DNA of 35,234 nt, from NCBI RefSeq assembly GCF_001424985.1, contig NZ_LMDA01000015.1, positions 1 to 35,234 on the forward strand, given 5' to 3'. Shown here one piece after another: positions 16,745 to 25,290 of the stretch (positions are counted from its first letter, which is position 1; each line of letters opens with the position of its first letter). The notes under the pieces were generated by a model that worked only from the letters and a program-made list of their open reading frames with translations, was not told where the DNA came from and did not search any database. Both the position numbers and the translations under genes were made by a program. Origin of the DNA: Rhizobium sp. Root1212. Lineage in GTDB: Bacteria > Pseudomonadota > Alphaproteobacteria > Rhizobiales > Rhizobiaceae.

Positions 16745-17681
16745 TTTCTTGAACTCCGTGGAAATTGTTCGCTCTCACCGCCTCGATCATGTCCCTTATG
16801 CCATGGGCGAGGGAAACCTCCGGGCTATAACCAAAGTCGCGCTTGGCAGCCGCAAGAGAAAACACCGGGTGGGTGTCCTCCCCGGGATCACGTTCCGCCC
16901 CGATGGAGGGCGTAAAGCCGGGGATAAACGTCGCGACGATTTGGGCTATACCGCCAACTGTTTCGGCTTCGCCTCCGGTGACGTTGTAAGTGAAGCGCGG
17001 TGTCTCTGTGGCGTTCAACGCCAAAACGATCGCTCTAGCTGCGTCAGATACGTGAATGTACTGTCGAACGTCGTTTAAGCCATGCTTAAGGACGCCGCGT
17101 TTCCCCAGAATAGCATCATCTACTAGACGCCTGATTGCACAAAAGTGTTTACGACCAGGGCCATAGACGGTACTTATTCTCAAGGAGACAGCATCAAACT
17201 GAAATTCCTGGCCGTATCCCACTACAAGCGCTTCTGCAGATGCCTTGGACGCACCGTAGAGGCTTTGGGGTTTGAGCGGCAGGTCTTCGCCGACTGGCCC
17301 TGGAGCATCAATGTTGCCATACACGCTGGTCGAGGAACAGTAGATAAACTTCTTAACTTTGCACTTTCGAGCAAGCTCAAGCAGGTTGAATGTGCCGAGG
17401 ACGTTGACTGGTGCTATGAGTTGGGGATTTGCCTTTGCATCGGCAGGTCCAGATATCGCGCCGCAATGGACGATTGCCCGCAGGTTCCGCGAAGCGAACT
17501 TTTCAACTGCGCCCTCATTGGTGAAATCAAGTGCCTCACCGCCGTCTGGCGCGAGGCGATCGGTTGCGATCACCTCGTACCCGGCAGCACGTAGAGCGAC
17601 CGTGGCGGCGGCACCTACCAATCCAGCTGCACCTGTAACTAGGACCGAGGTTTGCACTGTAGAAATATCTGTGCCCCTCAT
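16728..17681 (-). CDS. NAD-dependent sugar epimerase/dehydratase (extended SDR)
   Basis: The 317-residue protein has the NAD-binding glycine motif GAAGLVG at 17-23, the SST triad region near 116-118 and the Y-x-x-x-K pair Tyr142/Lys146 in SLYGASKAS. A PGR-type substrate loop and a SLAAAKRDFGYSPEVSL C-terminal element follow, as in UDP-sugar epimerases and uronate dehydrogenases. It may oxidise or epimerise the imported sugar. ATG 17681 overlaps the permease stop as ATGA, which decides the start over 17732. It lies between the permease and carbamoylase genes of one operon. Confidence 0.87.
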   Translation of the reverse strand: MRGTDISTVQTSVLVTGAAGLVGAAATVALRAAGYEVIATDRLAPDGGEALDFTNEGAVEKFASRNLRAIVHCGAISGPADAKANPQLIAPVNVLGTFNLLELARKCKVKKFIYCSSTSVYGNIDAPGPVGEDLPLKPQSLYGASKASAEALVVGYGQEFQFDAVSLRISTVYGPGRKHFCAIRRLVDDAILGKRGVLKHGLNDVRQYIHVSDAARAIVLALNATETPRFTYNVTGGEAETVGGIAQIVATFIPGFTPSIGAERDPGEDTHPVFSLAAAKRDFGYSPEVSLAHGIRDMIEAVRANNFHGVQENAKDD

Positions 17682-18502
17682 TTGACAGCCCCAAACGTTA
17701 GACCGCGCACAAGATGACGTTGACCGACCCATCCCATTATCAACACAGGCGCAACGGCCAGCACAGCTGCTGCAGAGAGCTTTGCCCAGAAAAGGCCTTG
17801 GGGAGCGGAGTACGTCGCAATGAAAGCAGCAAGGGTTGCAGCTTTAGTCGTCGACAGGTTGATGCTCCAGAACGCTTCGTTCCAGCAAAGGATAATTGAA
17901 AGGAGCGCTGTAGACGATATTGCCGGCCCAGAAAGCGGCAGCAGGATGAAGCGGAATTCTTCCCACAATCCAGCGCCATCGATACGCGCTGCCTCGAGAA
18001 TGTCGCGCGGAATGTCCTTGAAAAACGAGTAGAGCATCCACACGACGATGGGCAGGTTGGCCACTAGAAACAGCAGGATGAGCCCCAAATGCGTGTCGAT
18101 CAAGCTCATGTCTTTGAATAGAATGTATATTGGCACCAGCACTCCAACGGGCGGCATCATTTTCGTTGATAGCAGCCAAAGAAGAGTTCCCTTGGTCCTT
18201 TCGGTGGGGTGAAACGCCATGCTGTATGCGGCGGGAAAACCGATTAGCAAAGCTAGGAACGTTGCAGCCGCCGATATTCCGACACTGTTCAGGGCGAACA
18301 TCCAATAGTTGGACCGACCAAGCACCGCGCGGTAGTTATCAAGCGTCGGTTGAAAGATGAGCGATGCCTCTGGCGAGATCGCGTCAATCTCGGTTTTGAA
18401 GCTTGTGAGAAGCATCCATATGATCGGGAAGACTAGGAGCAGGACGGCGCCCCATCCTACGATGAAGTTGATCCCGACGGAGAAAAGAGGGCGAGAAGAC
18501 AT
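17678..18502 (-). CDS. ABC importer permease, MalG type
   Basis: The 274-residue membrane protein has about six hydrophobic segments. The EAA loop EAARIDGAGLWEEFRFILLP contacts the ATPase. The extended periplasmic stretch after the first membrane span (SFKTEIDAI) is usual for the second carbohydrate permease. ATG 18502 lies four bases after the stop of the first permease. The longer frame to 18604 would overlap that gene and was rejected. It pairs with the permease encoded at 18507. Confidence 0.94.
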   Translation of the reverse strand: MSSRPLFSVGINFIVGWGAVLLLVFPIIWMLLTSFKTEIDAISPEASLIFQPTLDNYRAVLGRSNYWMFALNSVGISAAATFLALLIGFPAAYSMAFHPTERTKGTLLWLLSTKMMPPVGVLVPIYILFKDMSLIDTHLGLILLFLVANLPIVVWMLYSFFKDIPRDILEAARIDGAGLWEEFRFILLPLSGPAISSTALLSIILCWNEAFWSINLSTTKAATLAAFIATYSAPQGLFWAKLSAAAVLAVAPVLIMGWVGQRHLVRGLTFGAVK

Positions 18503-18506
18503 TTTC

Positions 18507-19430
18507 TTAAATCTCCAGCGAGCGTGATACGGCTTTGGCCAGGAAATAGGCGACGACGTTTGCCAAGATGATAGATATAACGCCGCCCGCAGAAGCGAGG
18601 CCAACGTCGAACCGAAGAAGCGCTTGGACGTAGATGAGGAAAGAAAGATTGGTCGAAGCCAATCCGGGTCCTCCCGAGGTCGTTACGAAAATCTCTGCAA
18701 ACACGGAGAGTAGGAAGATCGTTTCGATCATGACGACGATGCCAATGGGTCTTGCCAAGTGCGGCAAGATGATGAATCGAAATATCGCGAATGATCCAGC
18801 CCCATCCATCGCGGCGGCTTCCTTTAGCTCCCGATCGAGAGACTGCAAGGCTGTCAACAATATTAGAACGGAAAAGCCAACCCACTGCCAAGCGATGATC
18901 GTAATGATTGACATCAGCGGGAATACACCGAACCAATCCACGCCTGGTAGGCCGACTGCGCGCAGGATCGTGGTGAATAGACCGTTCACCGGATCGAGAA
19001 GAAGATTCTTCCAAATTAACGCCGCCACTGTCGGCATGATAAAAAAAGGTGAGATTGCCAGAACACGCGCAAACGATGAGCCTGGAAACTCTATGTCCAA
19101 AAGAAGGACAAGTCCGATGCCGATACCAATGGTCAAGACAACCACGCCGACAACGATCAAGACTGAGTTAAACGCTGCGATCGCTAGAGAGCTGGAGCTG
19201 AAGAAATAGATGTAATTATCCAGGCCAACAAATTCCCGGCCTGCTGTGTTAACCAAGTTGTAGTGCTGGAAGGAAAACCAAAAAGTCATGATGGTCGGAA
19301 CTGAAATCCAGACCAGCAACACTGCTACGGATGGTGCTATAAGATAGGTATTTCGGAAAGATCGGTCATTGTCAGCCGATGGCGCTGCAATGGAATTGGC
19401 AAGTTGGGAAGCAGGTGTCGCTGTGTTCAC
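18507..19430 (-). CDS. ABC importer permease, MalF type
   Basis: The 307-residue protein has a cytoplasmic N-terminus of about 25 residues and roughly six membrane segments. The EAA loop reads KEAAAMDGAGSFAIFRFIILP in overlapping form, with the conserved Glu-Ala-Ala and Gly. The start is GTG at 19430, supported by GGAG eight bases upstream. It lies 75 bases after the binding-protein gene. With its partner it forms the import channel for the solute bound by the 19506-20858 protein. Confidence 0.94.
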   Translation of the reverse strand: MNTATPASQLANSIAAPSADNDRSFRNTYLIAPSVAVLLVWISVPTIMTFWFSFQHYNLVNTAGREFVGLDNYIYFFSSSSLAIAAFNSVLIVVGVVVLTIGIGIGLVLLLDIEFPGSSFARVLAISPFFIMPTVAALIWKNLLLDPVNGLFTTILRAVGLPGVDWFGVFPLMSIITIIAWQWVGFSVLILLTALQSLDRELKEAAAMDGAGSFAIFRFIILPHLARPIGIVVMIETIFLLSVFAEIFVTTSGGPGLASTNLSFLIYVQALLRFDVGLASAGGVISIILANVVAYFLAKAVSRSLEI

Positions 19431-19505
19431 CGCGTGATCTCCAATTAGGCCGGAACCTGCGCCGCATTTCGTGATGAAACGCGACGCAGCTCCGGAGGAA
19501 AGGAT

Positions 19506-20858
19506 TTACTTCTTAGTGTAGCCCGACTGCTCCATCGTCCGAAGAGTGAATGCTTGACCTGCAGCCAGCGCGGCATCTACGGTCTGTTGACCTGCCACAG
19601 CCGCCGCGATCTGCTGTCCGACTTCCGTACCAATGCTCTGGTATTCAGGTATCGATGCGTACGTGATGCCCATGTAAGGTACGGGGTCTACACTTGGTTT
19701 CGTAGGATCGGCGGACAAAATTGCCGTTTTGACGAAATTGGCAAATGGCGCGGCATCCTGGTATTCCTTGAGGTCATATGTAGACTGACGCGTGCCTGGA
19801 GGGATGGCGATCCAGCCCTTCTTTTCACCCACGCTGCGGATATATTCCTTGGACGTCGCCCAAGCGATGAAGCCTTTTGCTATATCCGCTTTCGTCGATG
19901 ATTTTGGGATTGCCAGAGCCCACGCCCATTGAAGCGCGGCCCCGTTTGGTACATCAGCAATCGGCGCGCTGGTGAAACCCACACTGGAAGCAACTTTGCT
20001 CTCAGCGGGGTCAAAGAGATAGCCTGCCGCTACCGTGGCATCGATCCACATTCCGCACTTGCCACTGGCAAAGAGCGCTCGTGTTTCATTGTACCCGTTT
20101 GACGTCACACCCGGAGGGCCATACTTGTTAAGAAGGTCGACATACAATGTGACGGCTTTGTGCCAAGGGCCGCTGTCGAGCTGCGGCTTCCAGTTCATAT
20201 CAAACCATTTTCCGCCGTGTGTATTCACTGACGTCATGATTGGTACGATATTTTCCCCCGATCCCGGCTTGCCCCGCAGGCACAGCCCGTAAATCTGGTT
20301 GTCGGGGTCGTGAACTTTGCTTGCGTACTCCGCGATTTGATCATACGTCGGCTGGTCTGGCATGGTGATGCCAGCTTTTTCGAAGAGATCCTTGCGATAG
20401 TACGTCATCGAACTCTCTGCATAGAATGGGAGAGCATACAGCTTCCCGTCTACCGAAAGTCCTTTCCTAACTGTCTCAAATATATCGTTATAATCATAAT
20501 CGGCGCTCAGGTCGTCGACCGGCGTAAGCCAGTCGTTTTTACCCCAGATTGGAGCCTCGTACGAGCCGATCGTAATGATGTCGAACTGGCCACCATTTGT
20601 GGAAATATCCGTGGTCACGCGCTGCCTCAGCACGTTTTCTTCCAGAACTAACCAGTTGATGCTGTTGCCGGTTTTTTGCTCCCATTCCGATGAGAGCTCC
20701 TGCATTACGACCATGTCCTGGTTGTTAACGGTCGCAATTGTGATCTCCTCACTATGTGCCGCTACAACAGCAGAAAAAGTAAAACCGAGCGCGAACGCCG
20801 ATGTTTTCAAACCAGCAGCTGCGGCTGCCAGGGTAAACGTCCTGATATTATGCTTCAT
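19506..20858 (-). CDS. ABC solute-binding protein, polyol/sugar type
   Basis: The 450-residue protein has a signal peptide (about residues 1-36, ending near AHSEE) and the cluster-1 sugar-binding fold. It resembles the sorbitol/mannitol-binding group (TVNNQDMVVMQELSSEWE, GQFDIITIGSYEAPIWGKN, YALPFYAESSMTYYRKDLF). It delivers the substrate to the permeases in the inner membrane. ATG 20858 has AAGGGG seven bases upstream. It is the first gene of the leftward operon. The ligand could be a polyol, a sugar or a modified sugar; the operon enzymes favour a nitrogen-bearing derivative. Confidence 0.93.
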   Translation of the reverse strand: MKHNIRTFTLAAAAAGLKTSAFALGFTFSAVVAAHSEEITIATVNNQDMVVMQELSSEWEQKTGNSINWLVLEENVLRQRVTTDISTNGGQFDIITIGSYEAPIWGKNDWLTPVDDLSADYDYNDIFETVRKGLSVDGKLYALPFYAESSMTYYRKDLFEKAGITMPDQPTYDQIAEYASKVHDPDNQIYGLCLRGKPGSGENIVPIMTSVNTHGGKWFDMNWKPQLDSGPWHKAVTLYVDLLNKYGPPGVTSNGYNETRALFASGKCGMWIDATVAAGYLFDPAESKVASSVGFTSAPIADVPNGAALQWAWALAIPKSSTKADIAKGFIAWATSKEYIRSVGEKKGWIAIPPGTRQSTYDLKEYQDAAPFANFVKTAILSADPTKPSVDPVPYMGITYASIPEYQSIGTEVGQQIAAAVAGQQTVDAALAAGQAFTLRTMEQSGYTKK

Positions 20859-20878
20859 GATTGATCCCCTTGTTAGCG

Positions 20879-20911
20879 TTCTTTATACAGAACATCATTC
20901 TGTATATGGAC
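20879..20911 (-). promoter_or_regulatory. Two tandem candidate IclR operators before the ABC operon
   Basis: TTCTTTATACAGAA at 20879-20892 and TTCTGTATATGGAC at 20898-20911 are near-copies of the site at 22182-22195. Between them TATACAGAA (20884-20892) and TTCTGTATA (20898-20906) form a perfect 9-bp inverted repeat with a five-base spacer. They lie between a predicted promoter and the binding-protein gene. Confidence 0.65.
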
Positions 20912-20912
20912 C

Positions 20913-20940
20913 ATTCAATCAGCATTCTCTTTTCTGTCAA
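20913..20940 (-). promoter_or_regulatory. Predicted sigma-70-type promoter of the ABC operon
   Basis: On the minus strand TTGACA lies at 20940-20935, followed after 16 bases by TTGAAT at 20918-20913. The first hexamer is a perfect match to the -35 consensus and the second matches four of six -10 positions. The operator candidates lie directly downstream, a placement that fits repression. Confidence 0.5.
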
Positions 20941-21167
20941 GCAAAATCGTGGGGATGGTATGAGTTTCGCAAGCCCGCGATGTAGCGGTTCAGCGATGGT
21001 AGGCGCCAGCGGTCCTCTACTTGCTGTCGGACAGGGGCACAGCTGGGATTCAGAGAGATATTGCAGGCTGACATAGCGCGTGCAACGGCAACTTGACCGG
21101 AGCAGGGCATTGATCTGCTGCTGATGAAACTTTACGATCCAGGATCAGAACCGGCTAAGATCGTATC
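20941..21167. other. Gene-free stretch between the ABC promoter and iclR
   Basis: No gene is called. A short plus-strand frame ending at about 21171 (LLLMKLYDPGSEPAKIVS) looks like the end of a coding sequence, but it is closed upstream by a stop and has no recognised family. It may be a remnant. Confidence 0.4.
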
Positions 21168-22070
21168 CTAAGCTGGAAATCCTGGTGGCACCCGGGCCAG
21201 TGTCTGGAGATGAATATCTCTCACAGTGCTAACCATCGCGGCGGAGAGCTCTGCCTCAACCACCCCCATCATTTCGAGAGGAGCCGAGCAGTTTATTATA
21301 AACTCGACCTCGCCGTTCTTGTTGAAGACGGGGAGCGCCACTGCCATCAGACCGTCCGTAAACTCGCCCTTGCTCCGAGCATAGCCGCGCACACGGGTCT
21401 GTTCGAGCTCGTTTAAAACAGTTTGTTTCGTCATAGGAGTCGCCGCGGTATACTGGGTGGGCTTCCACGTCTCAAACCAGGTATCGACTTTCGCCTTGGG
21501 AGCCCACGCCAGAAGGGCGCGCATCTGCACAGATGCATCTTTCGGGTATCGAAATCCAATAGGAAGGGAGACCTCGATGCGTAGCGGGTCATGGAACTTG
21601 TCGATCAACATGAAAGTCTCATCGGGCATCGGCTGGGACAAGACGCACGGAAAACGGATGCGCGAAACGAGACTTGAAACCTCGGTCCTGATGATTTCGA
21701 TGGACGGAATTCCGAGCAACTTCGATACGCTACCGAGAAGACCAGGATGAAGCGCGTAGGTTTTTGCGCTTTCATCAAAACGAAGCCAGCCATGCTCCTG
21801 CAAAGTCTTAAGAATGGAATGGCAATGGCTTTTCGTAATATCGAGCGCGGTGGAAATATTTGCGAGTGTGGTGTTCTCCGGCCGCTGCCAGTTTATGAAT
21901 TCAATCACTGATATCGCTTTATCCAAAGCTGGTACAAGTCCCAGCCCTAATCGTCGCGTATTGCCTGCGCTTGCTGTGACTGTCCAATGGTCACCGTCGC
22001 GACTTAGCTTTTCATGCGCCTGAAGCGAGGCCGTGTCGAATGCTGTGGTGCTGCTTCGAGGCGATTTCAT
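21168..22070 (-). CDS. IclR-family regulator of the hydantoinase/ABC locus
   Basis: At 300 aa it is slightly long for IclR because of a 50-residue N-terminal extension. The winged HTH (LDKAISVIEFINWQ, TTLANISTALDITKSHCHSILKTLQEHGW) precedes the IclR effector domain (KFHDPLRIEVSLPIGFRYP, the EFTDGLMAVALPVF segment). ATG 22070 has AAGGA at a good distance, and the 22115 start lacks one. The gene lies between the two operons that share its candidate operator. Repression relieved by a pathway intermediate is the simplest model. Confidence 0.9.
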   Translation of the reverse strand: MKSPRSSTTAFDTASLQAHEKLSRDGDHWTVTASAGNTRRLGLGLVPALDKAISVIEFINWQRPENTTLANISTALDITKSHCHSILKTLQEHGWLRFDESAKTYALHPGLLGSVSKLLGIPSIEIIRTEVSSLVSRIRFPCVLSQPMPDETFMLIDKFHDPLRIEVSLPIGFRYPKDASVQMRALLAWAPKAKVDTWFETWKPTQYTAATPMTKQTVLNELEQTRVRGYARSKGEFTDGLMAVALPVFNKNGEVEFIINCSAPLEMMGVVEAELSAAMVSTVRDIHLQTLARVPPGFPA

Positions 22071-22134
22071 GGGCACATCCTTAATCGTTTGCCGAGACCT
22101 AACACACCTCATCACTGCTTCAAACCAAAAGGCA

Positions 22135-22164
22135 TTGACTAAACTCTGCTCGAACGTTTATGTT
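22135..22164 (+). promoter_or_regulatory. Predicted sigma-70-type promoter of the hydantoinase operon
   Basis: TTGACT at 22135-22140 and TATGTT at 22159-22164 are separated by 18 bases. Transcription would start near 22171, just before the operator at 22181-22196. Confidence 0.5.
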
Positions 22165-22180
22165 CTGTTAAAAGGATATT

Positions 22181-22196
22181 ATTCTATATACAGAAT
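22181..22196 (+). promoter_or_regulatory. Candidate IclR operator before the hydantoinase gene
   Basis: ATTCTATATACAGAAT is a near-palindrome. Its core TTCTATATACAGAA differs at one position from TTCTTTATACAGAA upstream of the ABC operon. It lies between the predicted transcription start and the start codon. Confidence 0.65.
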
Positions 22197-22204
22197 GGAT
22201 GCAA

Positions 22205-23581
22205 ATGGTCGATACTCTCATCACCAACGGAATCGTTGTGACCAACGCCGGATCCTATCGTGCCGACGTTGGAATCATCGGAGAGCAAATCGCACAAATT
22301 GGTGGAAGCTTTCTCCGAGCACAAACAGTAATCGACGCGAAGGGGCTGTATGTCCTGCCAGGAGGCGTGGATGTGCACACCCATCTCGACGCACCGTCGC
22401 TTGGGATGATGACAGCAGACGACTTCCAAACAGGTACAGTTGCGGCTGCTTGCGGTGGAACGACGTCCATTATCGATTTCTGTCAACAGTCGCCCGGCGG
22501 TACTTTAGCGGAAGGCATCGACAACTGGGACAAAAAGGCATTCGGCAAGGCAGCTGTCGACTATGGTTACCACATGCTCATCCCAGACTTCCATGATCGC
22601 ATTGCAGATGAACTCGCGACTCTACCGGGCAGGGGTATCACCAGTTTTAAGCTCTTTATGTCGGGGAAGGGGAGCGCGATGATTGACGATCAGGCTCTTC
22701 TGAGCGCCATGGCGAAAGCCAGAGAATGCGGCGCACTAATTATGGTCCACGCGGAAAACGGAGACGCTGTTGATTTCTTGCAGCGGAAGCTTCTAAGCGA
22801 AGGCAAGACCGCCCCGCTGTATCATGCAGCGAGCCGCCCTGCCCGGGCAGAAGCCGAGGCGACGTCGCGAGCGATCGCGCTTGCTGAAATGACGGGTGCA
22901 GCACTTTACGTGGTTCATGTTAGTTGTGGTGAAGCTCTGGAGGAAGTAGTTCGCGGCAAACAGCGAGGCGTCAATGTTCTTGCCGAAACGTGTACCCATT
23001 ATCTTTTCCTGACAACAGACGATCTGGATCGAAAAGGATTTGAAGGAGCGAAATTCGTGTTTTCGCCCCCTGCTCGAAGCAGGGCAGATCAAGAAGTGCT
23101 TTGGAGAGCTCTGCGAAACAATGTCTTAGAAACAGTTTCATCTGACCACTCTTCCACTCGCTATCATGACCAGAAGCAAGTGGGGCGCAGCGACTTTACC
23201 AAAATACCAAACGGACTCCCCGGCATAGAGGAACGCTTTATTCTTCTTTACCAAGGTGTAGTGAGTGGAAAAATCTCGCTTGAACAATTTGTGGACCTGG
23301 TGGCATCACGTCCGGCTAGAACTTTCGGGCTTGCGCCACGGAAGGGAACAATCGGCATAGGAAACGACGCTGACCTTGTTTTGTTTGATCCTGCAAGCAG
23401 TCGAACCATCAGCAATGAGAACTTACATCATGCAGTCGATTATTCCGCATACGAAGGAATGAGGGTTCGAGGCAGGGTGGTGTCCGTCTTGCTAAGGGGC
23501 AAACAGATAGTGCGCGACGGTGAATTCTGTGGCGAGGCCGGATATGGAAAGTTTCTTTCCCGAGAGCGCGTAGAGGTTTGA
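22205..23581 (+). CDS. Hydantoinase / dihydropyrimidinase (cyclic amidohydrolase)
   Basis: The enzyme opens cyclic ureides such as hydantoins or dihydropyrimidines to N-carbamoyl acids. All metal-site elements of the amidohydrolase fold are present: His58 and His60 in DVHTHLD, carboxylated Lys149 in TSFKLFMSG, His182 in MVHAENGD, His238 in VVHVSC and Asp314 in SSDHSS. Length is normal (458 aa). ATG 22205 has GGA seven bases upstream; ATG 22199 is also possible. Allantoinase is an alternative. The D-carbamoylase at 15815 acts on the expected product. It is the first gene of a rightward operon. Confidence 0.9.
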   Translation: MVDTLITNGIVVTNAGSYRADVGIIGEQIAQIGGSFLRAQTVIDAKGLYVLPGGVDVHTHLDAPSLGMMTADDFQTGTVAAACGGTTSIIDFCQQSPGGTLAEGIDNWDKKAFGKAAVDYGYHMLIPDFHDRIADELATLPGRGITSFKLFMSGKGSAMIDDQALLSAMAKARECGALIMVHAENGDAVDFLQRKLLSEGKTAPLYHAASRPARAEAEATSRAIALAEMTGAALYVVHVSCGEALEEVVRGKQRGVNVLAETCTHYLFLTTDDLDRKGFEGAKFVFSPPARSRADQEVLWRALRNNVLETVSSDHSSTRYHDQKQVGRSDFTKIPNGLPGIEERFILLYQGVVSGKISLEQFVDLVASRPARTFGLAPRKGTIGIGNDADLVLFDPASSRTISNENLHHAVDYSAYEGMRVRGRVVSVLLRGKQIVRDGEFCGEAGYGKFLSRERVEV

Positions 23582-23583
23582 AG

Positions 23584-24309
23584 ATGTTTGTGCTCGAGGG
23601 CCGCACCGCATTAATCTTTGGGGGAAGAACTGGAATTGGAGCCGCAGTCGGTTCGCTTTTTGAACAAGCCGGCGCGAGAGTCCTTATTGCGGATCTGTTC
23701 GACAAATCCGAAATCGCGGAGAACAATAGAGACGCTCTATTTTGTGACGTATCCGACAAGAAAAATGTCGAGCAAGTCGTTGATGTCGCAATCCAGCGCC
23801 TTGGTCATATTGACATCCTGATCAATAATGCAGGCGTAGGTACTCCGGCACAGGACGTCCAAGACATCCCAACAGATGTTTGGTCAAAGGTATTTGCTGT
23901 TAACGTTGCTGGCTCACTGTTCGCCCTCCAAGCCGTAATCCCGCACATGATAAACCGTGGTTACGGTCGTATTATCAATACAGCGTCCCAGTTGGCTCAT
24001 AAACCTGCACCAAAACAATCTGCCTATTCGGCATCGAAAGCAGCTCTCGTCGCGATGACGGTTTCAATAGCGCAAGAGGTAGCGTCAAAAGGCATTACCG
24101 TAAATTGTGTATGTCCTGGTCCGACCGGCACAAACATGTGGCACGGCAGCGATCCGAACTGGAAAGACTGGAAGACCGAACAGCTGCCTATCCGCCGGAT
24201 AGGCACCGCGGATGAGATCGCTTCAGCCTATCTCTACCTTGCGAGTGATGCTGCCTCTTTCATGATTGGGCAAAGTATCTCTCCGAATGGCGGAGATGTG
24301 ATGTGGTGA
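23584..24309 (+). CDS. Short-chain dehydrogenase/reductase (FabG-like)
   Basis: The 241-residue classical SDR has the cofactor loop GGRTGIG at 13-19, NNAG at 81-84 and the catalytic Ser135, Tyr148 and Lys152. C-terminal VCPGPTGTNM and SPNGGDVMW elements complete the fold. It oxidises or reduces a hydroxyl/keto group with NAD(P), here probably of the sugar-derived substrate. ATG 23584 is two bases after the hydantoinase stop and has GAGG upstream; the TTG at 23578 was rejected. Confidence 0.92.
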   Translation: MFVLEGRTALIFGGRTGIGAAVGSLFEQAGARVLIADLFDKSEIAENNRDALFCDVSDKKNVEQVVDVAIQRLGHIDILINNAGVGTPAQDVQDIPTDVWSKVFAVNVAGSLFALQAVIPHMINRGYGRIINTASQLAHKPAPKQSAYSASKAALVAMTVSIAQEVASKGITVNCVCPGPTGTNMWHGSDPNWKDWKTEQLPIRRIGTADEIASAYLYLASDAASFMIGQSISPNGGDVMW

Positions 24310-24333
24310 CAGGTAAAGGCTGAAATCATAATC

Positions 24334-25221
24334 ATGAAAAATATCCTATCCATTGGCGAGGCGATGATTGAACTCGCAGGAACGACGCCGAACTTAGCTC
24401 TCGGCTTTGCTGGCGATACCTTCAACACGGCGTGGCACCTTCGTAGGAAACTCCCGCGGCTCGATTGGAATGTAGCTTTTTACACCGCCACCGGGACCGA
24501 CGTTTACTCACGAGAGTTTCGAACGTTCGCAAATGACTCCGGAGTTGACCTTCTGGGAAGCCCGGAATTGAGCGACCACCAACTCGGGCTGTACCTTATC
24601 CAGCAAGAACACGGCGATCGACGGTTTAGCTATTGGCGACGAAATTCCGCTGCGACGCACTTAGCAGACGACAAGAGCTTGCTCTGGTCGTCGCTGAGTG
24701 GGGCGGACGTAATTTTCTTTAGCGGAGTAACGCTAGCTATTCTAGCTCCTATGAAAAGACTGCTCTTCCTACAATCTGTTGCGCGTGCACGAGACGGCGG
24801 AACCAAAATCGTATTCGATCCCAATATCCGTCGTAACCTTTGGATATCCCGTCGACAAATGCGCGCCTCTATTACAGGTGCCGCAGCGATCGCAGACATC
24901 GTTTTGCCAAGCTTTGCCGACGAGTATGCGCATTTTAACGATAGAACACCTAACGAATGTGCGAGACGATATTCAAACGCCGGAGCCAGGGAGGTTGTCG
25001 TTAAAAACGGAGGCGAACCGATACATGTGGCGCTCGAGGGGGCGTTTGAAACTTACGCTCCTGTCAAAATCGTAGAATGCGTCGATGCTACAGGCGCCGG
25101 CGATGCGTTTAACGCAGGTTACCTCGCAGCGAGATTGAACGGCGAGACTGTTGGTAACGCGGTACATGCCGGGCATTTGTTGGCATCAAAAACAATCATG
25201 CATCACGGCGCGCTCGGGTGA
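24334..25221 (+). CDS. PfkB-family sugar kinase, KDG-kinase-like
   Basis: The 295-residue protein starts SIGEAMIELAG and GFAGDTFNTAW, typical of 2-dehydro-3-deoxygluconate kinases. It ends with the PfkB signature DATGAGDAFNAGY at 251-263 with catalytic Asp257. It phosphorylates a sugar acid or sugar with ATP in the cytoplasm. The gene follows the SDR by 24 bases and is the last of the rightward operon. KDG as substrate is inferred from family resemblance only. Confidence 0.88.
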   Translation: MKNILSIGEAMIELAGTTPNLALGFAGDTFNTAWHLRRKLPRLDWNVAFYTATGTDVYSREFRTFANDSGVDLLGSPELSDHQLGLYLIQQEHGDRRFSYWRRNSAATHLADDKSLLWSSLSGADVIFFSGVTLAILAPMKRLLFLQSVARARDGGTKIVFDPNIRRNLWISRRQMRASITGAAAIADIVLPSFADEYAHFNDRTPNECARRYSNAGAREVVVKNGGEPIHVALEGAFETYAPVKIVECVDATGAGDAFNAGYLAARLNGETVGNAVHAGHLLASKTIMHHGALG

Positions 25222-25290
25222 TACTACACTCACCCCGGATATCAAAACACGGTTCAACAACGCTCACTTTTAGGAGGTGGTGAAAGGCGA

